Translations under genes and position numbers: made by a program | Shown here: one piece after another, positions 28,215-35,751 of the stretch | Layout of the letters: each line of letters starts with the position of its first letter | Position numbering within the stretch: the first letter of the stretch is position 1 | Notes under the pieces: model-generated | The model's input: only the letters and a program-made list of their open reading frames with translations | The model's database searches: none | What the model was told of the DNA's origin: nothing | Assembly (NCBI RefSeq): GCF_014205165.1 | Contig: NZ_JACHMZ010000001.1 | Span: 1,524,001 to 1,588,000 of the forward strand | DNA length: 64,000 nucleotides | Direction: 5' to 3' | From: Micromonospora carbonacea | GTDB lineage: Bacteria; Actinomycetota; Actinomycetes; Mycobacteriales; Micromonosporaceae

Positions 28215-29053
28215 GCGGTCGCGTCGGCGGGCGGGCCCTGCTGGGGCTGCCGGTCCTGCCGGCGGTCGCGGTCCTGCCGGTCCGGTCGGCGGTCGCGGCC
28301 GAGCGCCAGGGCCAGCGGGACGGCGGCGACCGCCATGCCGGCCGCGCCCCACGCCGCCGACGCGGGCAGGCCGAGGAACACCGCGTGCGCCAGGATGCTG
28401 GAGGCGTACGTCCACAGGTAGAGCGCGAACATCGGGGCGTCGCCGGGGCCGGCCCGGTCGACGACCGGCCCGGCCAGCGGGCGCAGCGCCGCCATCAGCA
28501 GCACCGCGAACAGCAGCCAGCCGAGGTAGTTGCTGACGGGCACGCCGGGCAGGCCGGGCAGCGCGGGGGTGGCGTCGCGCCACACCCAGTAGCCCTCGGC
28601 GACCATCTGCGGGTCGAGGAACAGGTCCCAGGCGGCGAGCCCGACGGCGGCGAGGGCCACCCGGGCGACGCCGGGGGCGACGAGCCGGGCCGCCGCGAGC
28701 CAGGCGGGCCAGGCCATCCAGGTCCAGGCCAGGGGGATGACCAGCGGCACCCCGGCCAGCTTCGGGCCCAGCTCCCCGGAGTAGTCGTAGCTGCCGAACG
28801 GGAAGCCGGTGGCCACCCCGAGCGCCTCGATGGCGAAGCCGCCCCCGGTGGCCACCGCGACCAGCGCCGCCGCCGCGCGGGGCCCCCGGGTCAGCAGCGC
28901 GTGGCCGACCGAGAGGACGTAGCCGAGCACGACGGTGGCCACGGTCAGCCCGGCCCGGGTGGCGTCGGCGGTGAGCGGATAGCAGATCTGGGCCAGGACC
29001 AGCGCGCCCAGCCCCACCCAGGGCAGCAGCGGCCGGAGGCCGGTCCGGGTCAC
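28211..29053 (-). CDS. cruF: Carotenoid 1',2'-hydratase, CruF-like membrane protein
   Basis: A 280-residue protein with about seven membrane spans. Family-typical loops are GGGFAIEALGVATGFPFGSY then YSGELGPKLAGVPLVIPLAW, AAWDLFLDPQMVAEGYWVW and VPVSNYLGWLLFAVLLM. CruF adds water across the terminal double bond of acyclic or monocyclic carotenoid ends, producing the hydroxyl later glycosylated. The last 30 residues are Arg/Asp/Gln repeats (DRRPDRQDRDRRQDRQ), a polar cytoplasmic tail probably from local DNA slippage. GTG 29053 overlaps the upstream stop codon by four bases. Confidence 0.88.
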   Translation of the reverse strand: MTRTGLRPLLPWVGLGALVLAQICYPLTADATRAGLTVATVVLGYVLSVGHALLTRGPRAAAALVAVATGGGFAIEALGVATGFPFGSYDYSGELGPKLAGVPLVIPLAWTWMAWPAWLAAARLVAPGVARVALAAVGLAAWDLFLDPQMVAEGYWVWRDATPALPGLPGVPVSNYLGWLLFAVLLMAALRPLAGPVVDRAGPGDAPMFALYLWTYASSILAHAVFLGLPASAAWGAAGMAVAAVPLALALGRDRRPDRQDRDRRQDRQPQQGPPADATA

Positions 29054-29676
29054 GGCGCGGCCGGTCCCGATGCCGGGCCGGCCTGCGCGGGGGCGCCGGA
29101 ACCCGCCCGGTCGGCCGGGCCGGCGGCCGGGGCCGGCGGGGTGAGCGGGAGGTCCCGGCCGAGGATGCCGAACGGGCGCTCGTCGCCGGGGAAGTGGAAG
29201 TGGCGCAGCACGTCGACGAAGCCGAACCGGCGGTACAGCCGCCAGGCCCGGGACCGCTGCTCGTCGGCCTCGGGCGTGGAGAGCAGGGTGGTGCCGCCCG
29301 GCGCCATGGTGAGCAGCGCGGTGAGCTGCCGGGTGCCCAGGCGGTGCCCCTGGGCGGGCGGCCGGACGTGCAACTCGACCACCTCGAAGCAGTCGGTGAG
29401 CCAGCGCCGCCGGGCCCCGGCGGTCAGCGCCCGGTGCACCTGGTCGTGCCACCACTGGCCGGGCGTGCCGAGATAGCCGTAGCCGAAGCCGGCCAGGTGC
29501 CCCTCCGAGGTGAGGCTGGCCACGGCGCGGAAGCCGGGGCGGCGCACGTGGGTGGCGATGTAGCCGCGCCGCGCCTCCAGCAGGTCGGCCCGGTAGTTCA
29601 TCGCCTCGCCGTAGACGGCCACCACGTCGTCCAGCCGTCGGACCAGGTCGTCCGGCGTCCAGCGCACCAACCTCAT
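29050..29676 (-). CDS. GNAT-family N-acetyltransferase in carotenoid operon
   Basis: A 208-residue GNAT-fold protein. FRAVASLTSEGHLAGFGYGY is the central sheet, VVELHVRPPAQGHRLGTRQL contains the acetyl-CoA loop (Q-G-H-R-L-G in place of QxxGxG/A), and SRAWRLYRRFGFVDVLRHFH is the C-terminal signature. The final 35 residues are Pro/Ala-rich and disordered. Substrate unknown. It is locked in the operon by four-base overlaps on both sides (ATGA and GTGA), so a role in pigment modification or regulation is possible, though co-transcription alone does not prove it. Confidence 0.85.
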   Translation of the reverse strand: MRLVRWTPDDLVRRLDDVVAVYGEAMNYRADLLEARRGYIATHVRRPGFRAVASLTSEGHLAGFGYGYLGTPGQWWHDQVHRALTAGARRRWLTDCFEVVELHVRPPAQGHRLGTRQLTALLTMAPGGTTLLSTPEADEQRSRAWRLYRRFGFVDVLRHFHFPGDERPFGILGRDLPLTPPAPAAGPADRAGSGAPAQAGPASGPAAP

Positions 29677-30410
29677 GCCCGTCCATCCTTCGCCGTTGCC
29701 GCGTCGCCGTCGGCGACCCACCCCAGCACCGCCCGGTCGCCGACCACGTCGCGCACCTCGAACCGCGCGAAGAGCTCCTCCGCGTACCACCCCTCGGTGG
29801 GGGTGCGCGCGATGGCGGCGCGGTGCTCGGGGTGACGGTACGCGAACGCGACGAGGTCCGCCGGATCGCGCCACACGCTGACCGTGCCCTGCCAGCCCAG
29901 CGGGGCCTCGCCGACGCCGAACCGGGCCAGCAGGCCGGGCGCGGCGTGCAGGGCGGCGGCCACCGGCGGGACGGCCCGCCAGAAGGTGGCCGCCCGGCGG
30001 GCCCGCAGCCGGGCCCGGGTCAGCGCCAGCACCGGGCCGGCGACCCGGCCGCCGGACGGCTCGCCGAAGGGCCGCCGCCCGGACCACTCGCCCCGGCTGG
30101 TCAGCGGGCGCAGGTCGACCCGCGCCGCCGAGCGGGCGACGCGGGCCCAGGAGCGGCCCACCGGCGAGGCGTCGAAGCCGGCGGCGTCGGCCGCGCGGTC
30201 CCAGACGGCGAGGGCCGCCCAGCGGGTCGGGTCGGCGTCGCCGGGGCCGAAGCCGGTGCCCGTCCCCGTGCCGAGCAGCTTGCCGAACCGGACCCCGGGG
30301 GTGCGGCGTAGCCGGGCCGGGTGCGCCGCCATCCGGCCCAGCGCGCCGGGCAGGGCCGCCCGCCCGATCCGCCAGACGTGCAGGGTGACCAGGTCGGGGA
30401 CGCCGCTCAC
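29673..30410 (-). CDS. crtA: Spheroidene monooxygenase-like protein (CrtA family)
   Basis: A 245-residue protein matching the CrtA family in its C-terminal half: GWQGTVSVWRDPADLVAFAY, RHPEHRAAIARTPTEGWYAE and ELFARFEV. The N-terminal half starts LVTLHVWRIGRAALPGALGR and includes PGVRFGKLLGTGTG, both usual for the family. CrtA introduces keto groups at C-2 of acyclic carotenoids using oxygen, in a haem-dependent manner in purple bacteria. In actinomycetes the substrate is not established. GTG 30410 overlaps the upstream stop codon (GTGA). Confidence 0.85.
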   Translation of the reverse strand: MSGVPDLVTLHVWRIGRAALPGALGRMAAHPARLRRTPGVRFGKLLGTGTGTGFGPGDADPTRWAALAVWDRAADAAGFDASPVGRSWARVARSAARVDLRPLTSRGEWSGRRPFGEPSGGRVAGPVLALTRARLRARRAATFWRAVPPVAAALHAAPGLLARFGVGEAPLGWQGTVSVWRDPADLVAFAYRHPEHRAAIARTPTEGWYAEELFARFEVRDVVGDRAVLGWVADGDAATAKDGRA

Positions 30411-30895
30411 GCCACCTCGGTCGCGGTGCCGGCGGTGATCCGCAGCAGCTCCGCGTACGTCGTGGGGAAGACCGCCTGGGGCACCCCGCCGGCCGCCCAG
30501 ACCTCGTCGTGGCCCGCCAGGGCCACGTCGACGAGGGTGCGCAGCGGCCCGGGGTGGCCGAGCGGGGCGACCCCGCCGATCGGCTGGCCGGTGTGGGCGC
30601 GGACGAACTCGGGGGTGGCCCGGCGCAGGTGGGTGAACCCGAGGTGCGCGGCCAGGCCGGCGGCGTCCACCCGGTGCGCGCCGGAGGTGAGCACCAGCAG
30701 CGGCGCGCCGTCGGCGTCGAAGACGAGCGAGTTCGCGATGGCGCCGACGGCGACGCCGAGCGCGTCGGCCGCGGCGGCGGCGGTGTGCACCGCCTCGGGC
30801 AGCAGGCGGACCTCGCTGGGCCGGCCGGAGCCGTCCCGCGCGCCCGCGGCGTCGAGGGCCTCCTGCACGGCCCGCACGTTCGGGTGTGGCTGCAT
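30407..30895 (-). CDS. YbaK/EbsC-family aminoacyl-tRNA deacylase
   Basis: A 162-residue single-domain tRNA-editing protein. Motifs: ADALGVAVGAIANSLVFDAD, LLVLTSGAHRVDAAGLAAHL, RRATPEFVRAHTGQPIGGVA, PLGHPGPLRTLVD and VWAAGGVPQAVFPTT; the Lys usual in the first motif of proline-type YbaK (KSLVF) is Asn here. The family deacylates mischarged Cys-tRNAPro or related species. It is the first gene of the carotenoid operon, translationally coupled to crtA, which is functionally unexpected. ATG 30895 is seven bases after GAGAAT, so the operon's mRNA is probably leaderless. Confidence 0.87.
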   Translation of the reverse strand: MQPHPNVRAVQEALDAAGARDGSGRPSEVRLLPEAVHTAAAAADALGVAVGAIANSLVFDADGAPLLVLTSGAHRVDAAGLAAHLGFTHLRRATPEFVRAHTGQPIGGVAPLGHPGPLRTLVDVALAGHDEVWAAGGVPQAVFPTTYAELLRITAGTATEVA

Positions 30896-30902
30896 GCCGC
30901 CC

Positions 30903-30908
30903 ATTCTC
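30903..30908 (-). promoter_or_regulatory. -10 box GAGAAT before the carotenoid operon
   Basis: Seven bases upstream of ATG 30895; would drive all six coupled genes. It lies in the 66-base gap after apbE. Confidence 0.45.
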
Positions 30909-30961
30909 CCCGCCCCCGCCGGGCCCGGCGCACCCACCCACCCGCGCCCCCCGCAGGCCGG

Positions 30962-31795
30962 CTACGCCGCGGCGGCCCACGCCGCCGGCCGGGTCCCCGG
31001 CCAGCCGGGGGTGGCCCGGACCCGGCCGTCGGCGGTGACCAGCAGGGCGGCGTACCCGTCGAGGGCGGCCAGCCAGTCCAGGGCGGCCGGGCCCCCGGCG
31101 ACGGCCGCCGTGGCGTACACGTCGGCCCAGAGCAGGTCGGGGCCGACCACGGTGACCGCCCGGACGGCCCCGGCGGGCCGGCCGGCGCGCGGGTCGGTGA
31201 CGTGCGCGCCGCGCCGGGCGGTGCCGGAGGTGGCGACCGCGCCGCCCGCCCGCTCCAGCACGTCGAGCAGGTGCCCGGGGCGCTGCGGGTCCTCGACGCC
31301 GACCCGCCAGGCGGGCCGGTCGGGCGCGGCGCGCAGCAGCACGTCGCCCCCGGCGTTGAGGCACACGTCGTGGTCGGGCAGGTCGGTCAGCCGCCGGGCG
31401 GCCCGCGCGACCGCCCAGCCCTTGACCAGCCCGGACGGGTCGAAGCCGACACCGCCGCGCGGCAGCGGCAGCCGCCGGGCGTCGAACCGGCCGCCGGTGC
31501 GCAGCCGGGCCAGCTCGCACAGCTCGACGACCTCCCGCACCGCCGGGTCGGCGGTGGCCGGGTCGGGCGACCGGCCGGCGAGCCGGCCGAGGACGCTGTC
31601 CGGCCGGTACGTGCTGAACGTGTCGTCGGCCGCGCGCAGCTCGACGAAGAACGCCTCCACCCGGGCGGCGACGGCGTCGTCGCGCACCCCGGGCCCGCGC
31701 AGGTGCACGCTCACCGGCAGGCCCATCACCTGTTCCACCCAGGCCCGCCGGCCCGGCTCGGTGGCCGTGGCCATCGTGTCCAGCTTCCCGTTCAC
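30962..31795 (-). CDS. apbE: FAD:protein FMN transferase (ApbE)
   Basis: A 277-residue flavin transferase that moves FMN from FAD onto a Thr/Ser of target proteins. Motifs: QVMGLPVSVHLRGPG, DDTFSTYRPDSVLGRL, GFDPSGLVKGWAVARAARRL, CLNAGGDVLLR, AVATSGTARRGAHVTDPRAG and AVTVVGPDLLWADVYATAA (Mg-binding Asp). There is no obvious signal peptide or lipobox, unlike periplasmic ApbE proteins, but actinobacterial short forms often lack them. GTG 31795 overlaps the stop of the FMN-binding protein gene (GTGA), its probable substrate; ATG 31774 is an alternative start. Confidence 0.92.
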   Translation of the reverse strand: MNGKLDTMATATEPGRRAWVEQVMGLPVSVHLRGPGVRDDAVAARVEAFFVELRAADDTFSTYRPDSVLGRLAGRSPDPATADPAVREVVELCELARLRTGGRFDARRLPLPRGGVGFDPSGLVKGWAVARAARRLTDLPDHDVCLNAGGDVLLRAAPDRPAWRVGVEDPQRPGHLLDVLERAGGAVATSGTARRGAHVTDPRAGRPAGAVRAVTVVGPDLLWADVYATAAVAGGPAALDWLAALDGYAALLVTADGRVRATPGWPGTRPAAWAAAA

Positions 31796-32253
31796 AGGTG
31801 CGCCGCGTCGATGGCGGCCTGGAGGGACTCCCGGTAGCCGTCGCTGGTGACGGTGGCCCCGGAGACCGTGTCGATGTCGGCGCTCTGCGCGGCCAGGGCC
31901 GACTGCCGCAGGATCGGCACCGCGTAGTCGTTGATCTGCTGGTCCCGGTGGTTGCCGTCGGGCACCCGGAGCGCGGTGACGTCGGTGATCTTCCCGGCGG
32001 AGACGGTGATCCGGACCTGCACCGGCCCCCACCGGGTCTGCGCCACCGACCCGTCGTACCGCCCGGCGCCGGTGCCGGACGAGCCGGTGCCGGCGTCGGT
32101 GCCCGACGGGCCGGCGTCGGTGCCGGCGTCGCCGCCCGTGCCGGCGGCGATCGCGCTGCTCTCCCCGCCCACCCCCATCGTGCTGGTCTTGTAGCTGAAC
32201 AGCAGCACCAGCGCCGCCACGGTGGACAGCAGCCACACGGTGATCCGTCGCAT
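31792..32253 (-). CDS. FMN-binding domain protein, predicted ApbE substrate
   Basis: A 153-residue membrane-anchored protein. The N-terminus is an uncleaved signal anchor (VWLLSTVAALVLLFSY); a 40-residue Gly/Thr/Ser/Asp linker (TDAGPSGTDAGTGSSGTGAG) follows; the FMN_bind domain starts at about 70 (GSVAQTRWGPVQVRITVSAG). The flavinylation motif is DTVSGATVTSDGYRESL, where the Thr of SGAT should carry covalent FMN. It would relay electrons outside or at the outer face of the membrane between the ferric-reductase-like protein and an acceptor. ATG 32253; lies 20 bases after the reductase gene and overlaps apbE. Confidence 0.92.
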   Translation of the reverse strand: MRRITVWLLSTVAALVLLFSYKTSTMGVGGESSAIAAGTGGDAGTDAGPSGTDAGTGSSGTGAGRYDGSVAQTRWGPVQVRITVSAGKITDVTALRVPDGNHRDQQINDYAVPILRQSALAAQSADIDTVSGATVTSDGYRESLQAAIDAAHL

Positions 32254-32273
32254 GGAAACCCCCTTCGCGCCTG

Positions 32274-33674
32274 TCACCAGGCAAAACGTTCGTGGTGGGT
32301 GTGCTCGTCGGGCACCCCGGCGGCGCGGGTCGCGGCCCGCGCCGCGTCGACCCAGCCGTCCGGGCCGCAGAGGAAGACGTCGTGGTCGGCGATGTCGGGG
32401 GAGAGCCGGCGCAGCGCCTCGGCGTCGGTCGCCCCCTCCGCGTACGCCGGCAGCCAGGCGGGTCGCCCGGCGCGCGGGCCGACCAGGTGGTGCACCACCA
32501 CCCCACGCTCGGCCGCGAGCCGGTCCAGCTCCGCGCGGAAGGCGATCTCCTCCCCGGTACGCGCGCGGTAGAGCAGCACCGCCTGCCCCGGTGCGTACGG
32601 CAGCTCCCACAGCAGCGCCAGCAGCGGGGTGACGCCGACCCCGCAGGCGAACAGGGTGATCCCGCCGCCGCGCCAGTGCTCCCCGGTCAGCCGCCCGTAC
32701 GGGCCTTCCAGCAGCACCCGGGTGCCGGGGCGCAGGGCGGCCACCCGGGCGCTGCCGTCGCCGAGGTCCTTCACGGTGATCCGCATCAGGTCCCCCGCCG
32801 GGGGCGCCGACAGCGAGTACGGGTGGGCGCGGGACCAGCCGGGGCCGTCGAGGAACCGCCAGGAGAAGAACTGCCCCGCCCGCACCGGCAGCCGGTGCAG
32901 GTCCCGCCCGCGCAGCCACACCGAGGTCACCCCCGGCGCCTCGGGCACCACCGCCGCCACCTCGACCCGGTGCCGCAGGGAGCGCCACGCCGGCAGCCCC
33001 AGCCGGAACACCAGCACGCTGCCCAGCGCCAGCAGGTAGACCGTCCACCAGTACGCCCGCGCGGCGGGGGCGGCGACGAGGTCCGCGCCGGTCCAGAGCT
33101 GGTGCGGCAGGGCCAGCGCGATCCCCAGGTACGCGTACAGGTGCAGCAGGTGCCAGGACTCGTAGCGCAGCCGGCGGCGGGCCGCCCGCACCGAGGTGGC
33201 CACCACCAGCACCAGCAGCCCCAGCGCGGCGGTGGCCAGCAGCATCCCCGGGTAGCCGGTGACCAGCAGCCAGAACTGCGTGACGACGCCCTCGCGGGCG
33301 GTGCCCGCGTAGCCGATGGTGGTCAGCGCCACGTGGGCCAGCAGCAGGTGGAACGAGGCGAAGCCGGCGAGCCGGTGCCAGCGGGCGATCCGGTCCTGGC
33401 CGAAGCGCCGCTCGACCAGCGGCACCCGGGCCATCAGGACCACCTGGATCAGCATCAGGTCGGCGCTGAGCAGGCCGGTGAGCCGGCCGGCGGAGGTGAG
33501 GCCGCCGGCCACCCCGGACAGCAGCTCCTGCACGCCCCGGTCGGCCGTCCAGAGGGCGGTGACCACGAGCAGGCTGAGCACGGCGGCGACGCCCGCCGCG
33601 TCGGCCCACCAGCCGGGCGCCCCCGGCGGGACGAGCCGGGCCGGGGCCGGTCGCCCGGCGACGGCGGCGCTCAT
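32274..33674 (-). CDS. Ferric-reductase-like transmembrane oxidoreductase with FAD/NAD(P)H domain
   Basis: A 466-residue NOX/FRE-like protein. An N-terminal domain of about six spans (30-215) contains paired His residues expected to bind haem (RWHRLAGFASFHLLLAHVAL and YESWHLLHLYAYLGIALALP, HQLWTG). The C-terminal half (about 230-466) is a ferredoxin-reductase-type module: AHPYSLSAPPAGDLMRITVK binds FAD, LFACGVGVTPLLALLWELPY binds NAD(P)H, and VFLCGPDGWVDAARAA follows. It would take electrons from cytosolic NAD(P)H across the membrane to the flavinylated partner. ATG 33674 overlaps the stop codon of a short upstream reading frame (33671-33706). Confidence 0.92.
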   Translation of the reverse strand: MSAAVAGRPAPARLVPPGAPGWWADAAGVAAVLSLLVVTALWTADRGVQELLSGVAGGLTSAGRLTGLLSADLMLIQVVLMARVPLVERRFGQDRIARWHRLAGFASFHLLLAHVALTTIGYAGTAREGVVTQFWLLVTGYPGMLLATAALGLLVLVVATSVRAARRRLRYESWHLLHLYAYLGIALALPHQLWTGADLVAAPAARAYWWTVYLLALGSVLVFRLGLPAWRSLRHRVEVAAVVPEAPGVTSVWLRGRDLHRLPVRAGQFFSWRFLDGPGWSRAHPYSLSAPPAGDLMRITVKDLGDGSARVAALRPGTRVLLEGPYGRLTGEHWRGGGITLFACGVGVTPLLALLWELPYAPGQAVLLYRARTGEEIAFRAELDRLAAERGVVVHHLVGPRAGRPAWLPAYAEGATDAEALRRLSPDIADHDVFLCGPDGWVDAARAATRAAGVPDEHTHHERFAW

Positions 33675-33706
33675 CCGACGATCGTTTCGGTACGGCTGAC
33701 GTTCAT
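33671..33706 (-). CDS. Possible 11-codon leader peptide coupled to the reductase gene
   Basis: ATG 33706 opens MNVSRTETIVG, and its stop TGA overlaps the reductase ATG (ATGA). CAGGGT lies seven bases before it, so it could be a leaderless leader that delivers ribosomes to the reductase start, which itself lacks a clear ribosome site. No run of one codon suggests attenuation. Evidence is positional only. Confidence 0.4.
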   Translation of the reverse strand: MNVSRTETIVG

Positions 33707-33713
33707 GGTCCCC

Positions 33714-33719
33714 ACCCTG
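33714..33719 (-). promoter_or_regulatory. -10-like CAGGGT before the redox operon
   Basis: Seven bases upstream of the short frame at 33706; a weak match to TANNNT. Confidence 0.3.
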
Positions 33720-33778
33720 CGGCGGTGACCTCGACCGGTCCTTTGCGAAGCCTGTGCGCGTCCTGGGAGCCGCGGCGG

Positions 33779-34762
33779 TCAGCGGCCGGCGGCGGGCGCG
33801 CCGGTGACCACGGCGTCGGGCGCGGGCGGCACGGTCTGCCGTCCGGGCGGGGCCGACCGGGCCGTCTCGGCCAGCGCCACCCCGAGCAGCACCAGCGCGC
33901 CGCCGCCGAGCTGGGCGGCGTTGAGCGTCTCGCCCGCGCCGATGACGACCCAGGCGACCGCCGCGGCGAGCACCGGCTCCACCATGCCGACGATCCCGAC
34001 GCTGGTCGCGGGCAGGTGCCGCATCGCGCCGGCCACCAGCAGGTACGGCACGACCGAGCCGAGCACCACCACGTACGCGCAGAGCAGGGCGACCGGCACG
34101 CCCCCGGCGCGGCCGGTCAGCGGCTCCCAGCCCCCGGCGCCGGCGGTGACCGCCCGGGTGAGCAGCCCGGCCACCGCGGAGCCGCCGAACGCCCAGGTGC
34201 ACAGCGACAGGGTGTCCCGGCCCTGCACGCCCCGCGCCCCGAGCACGTAGTAGCCGGCCAGGAAGACCGCCGCGCCCACGCCGGCCAGCACGCCCAGGCC
34301 GTCCAGGCGCAGCCCGCCCCACACCTCGGCCACGCAGCCCAGCCCGACGAGGCTCAGCGCCAGGCCGACCCAGAGCCGGGGGCGGACCCGGTGCCGCTGG
34401 CCGAACCGCGCCCAGAGGGCGACCAGCAGCGGGGCGGAGTACTCGAACAGCAGGCCGATCCCGACCGGCAGCCGGGAGATGGCGACGAAGTAGAGCATCG
34501 GCACCAGGAAGAAGCCGGTCAGGCCGTACCCGAGCAGCAGCGGGAGCTGCCGGGGGGTGACCCGCAGCCGGCGCGCCCCCGGCCGCAGCGCGACGCTGAG
34601 CAGCAGCAGGACGACGACCGCGCCCAGGGCGCGCAGCAGGGTGAGCTGCTGCGCGTTCAGGCCGGCCCGGAGCACCAGCTTGGAGACCGTGCCGTTGACG
34701 GCGAACAGGGCTCCCGAGCCGAGCACCATGGCGACACCGAGGGCGGGGCGGGGAGTCGTCAC
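33779..34762 (-). CDS. EamA-family (drug/metabolite transporter) membrane protein
   Basis: A 327-residue transporter with ten predicted spans in two EamA repeats (first begins ALGVAMVLGSGALFAVNGTV, second GLGVLAGVGAAVFLAGYYVL). Conserved features include SKLVLRAGLNAQQLTLLRAL in the first repeat and GIVGMVEPVLAAAVAWVVIG in the second, the latter typical of RhtA/threonine-exporter-like members. The tail is Pro/Ala-rich and cytoplasmic. Substrate unknown; amino acid or metabolite export is usual for the family. GTG 34762. Single gene, separated by about 100 bases from the redox operon and divergent from the SOS mutasome. Confidence 0.9.
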   Translation of the reverse strand: MTTPRPALGVAMVLGSGALFAVNGTVSKLVLRAGLNAQQLTLLRALGAVVVLLLLSVALRPGARRLRVTPRQLPLLLGYGLTGFFLVPMLYFVAISRLPVGIGLLFEYSAPLLVALWARFGQRHRVRPRLWVGLALSLVGLGCVAEVWGGLRLDGLGVLAGVGAAVFLAGYYVLGARGVQGRDTLSLCTWAFGGSAVAGLLTRAVTAGAGGWEPLTGRAGGVPVALLCAYVVVLGSVVPYLLVAGAMRHLPATSVGIVGMVEPVLAAAVAWVVIGAGETLNAAQLGGGALVLLGVALAETARSAPPGRQTVPPAPDAVVTGAPAAGR

Positions 34763-34853
34763 CAGCAGAGGCTAGCGTCGTCGTCTGTTTCGGCACGCCG
34801 GCCCGCCACACGTTGCGTTTTCGTCGGGCGCGAGGTGTACTGTCAGCAGTAGT

Positions 34854-34870
34854 TAGAACGAGTGTTCGAT
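34854..34870. promoter_or_regulatory. LexA (SOS) box 1
   Basis: TAGAACGAGTGTTCGAT fits the actinobacterial TCGAAC-N4-GTTCGA consensus except in the first half-site's outer bases. Located about 315 bases before the HEPN gene, at the promoter of the mutasome operon (TGTACT at 34836-34841 is a plausible -10 nearby). Confidence 0.75.
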
Positions 34871-34874
34871 TTCC

Positions 34875-34890
34875 TCGAACGCCCGTTCCA
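34875..34890. promoter_or_regulatory. LexA (SOS) box 2
   Basis: TCGAACGCCCGTTCCA, one base from consensus, centred 21 bases (two helical turns) from box 1. Tandem boxes predict tight SOS control of the downstream operon. Confidence 0.75.
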
Positions 34891-35183
34891 ACCACCCGGG
34901 GTGGTGTTTCGCGGCGCCGGCCCCGGGCGGTGCGGCTCCGCGGGCCGCACCTGGGTCCCGGGCAGTCGCGAGTCCGGGCCCGTCAGGCAGGAGCGTCGCC
35001 CGCCGCCCACGACCCCCGGGCGGCGGGCGACGAACCCGCCGGTCGCCGGCCGGGTGTGGTGTGGGGAAGCGTCCACACCCGGCCGGCCCCACCCGGTGCG
35101 TCTTCCTCCGCACCACCCGACCCGGCCCGTGCCGGTGGCCCCGGCCGCCGTGCCCGGCCCCGGCCACGTGGAGGAGGCAGCCC
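34891..35183 (+). other. Long 5' leader of the mutasome operon
   Basis: About 290 bases between the SOS boxes and the HEPN start codon. Rich in GGCCGG/CACCCGG segments; CCGGCCGGGTGTGG and CCACACCCGGCCGG (about 35047-35085) form a strong inverted repeat that could fold in the leader. No supported coding frame. Confidence 0.4.
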
Positions 35184-35633
35184 ATGCCGACCAACTCGGC
35201 CCAGCCACCGACGGTGCCGGCGCACGTGCTGCCGAACCGCACCCCGGCCCAGCTCCTCGCGGTGGCCCGGCACGGGCTGGCGGAGGCCGCCCGCACCCGC
35301 CCCGACGGCCTGCGCTACGCCGCGGCCCACCTCGCCGCCCTCCGCGCCGCCGCGGCCGTGCTCGCCGCCCGCGCCCGCCCCGCGCCGGCCCGGCGACACC
35401 GCATCACGAGCGTCTGGGTCCTGCTCTGCACGGTCGCCCCCGAGCTGGACGAGTGGGCCGCCTACTTCGCCGCCGGCGCGGGCAAGCGCGCCGCCGCCGA
35501 GGCCGGCATCCCCCGGGTGGTCAGCGCCCGGCAGGCCGACGACCTGCTCCGGGCGGCCGAGCAGTTCGTGACGGTGGTGGAGACCTCCCTCGGGCTGGCC
35601 CACCAGCCGGAGCTCGACGGCCTCGCCGCCTGA
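35184..35633 (+). CDS. SAV_6107-type HEPN-domain protein
   Basis: A 149-residue all-helical protein matching the SAV_6107-type HEPN family found beside imuA'/imuB in streptomycetes. Core: RTPAQLLAVARHGLAEAART, GLRYAAAHLAALRAAAAVLA, RRHRITSVWVLLCTVAPELD, EWAAYFAAGAGKRAAAEAG, SARQADDLLRAAEQFVTVVE. Catalytic HEPN RNases carry an R-x4-6-H motif; RPAPARRH could fit loosely, but placement is not convincing, so nuclease activity is unproven. ATG 35184 follows GGAGGAGG by six bases. First gene after the two LexA boxes; a link to translesion synthesis is inferred from operon position. Confidence 0.82.
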   Translation: MPTNSAQPPTVPAHVLPNRTPAQLLAVARHGLAEAARTRPDGLRYAAAHLAALRAAAAVLAARARPAPARRHRITSVWVLLCTVAPELDEWAAYFAAGAGKRAAAEAGIPRVVSARQADDLLRAAEQFVTVVETSLGLAHQPELDGLAA

Positions 35634-35654
35634 CCGCGACACCCACCCCGCGCG

Positions 35655-35715
35655 GCACTTCGACACTTCCGCACGGCACTTCGGCACAGCACTAGCACTT
35701 CGGTACGGCACTTCG
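35655..35715 (+). repeat. Four GCACTTCG units before imuA'
   Basis: GCACTTCG at 35655, 35676, 35695 and 35708, within the 118-base gap between the HEPN and imuA' genes. Irregular spacing; could bind a protein or be slippage debris. Confidence 0.5.
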
Positions 35716-35751
35716 GCAACGACGGGCGAGGCACGACAGGGGGTAGGTCCG

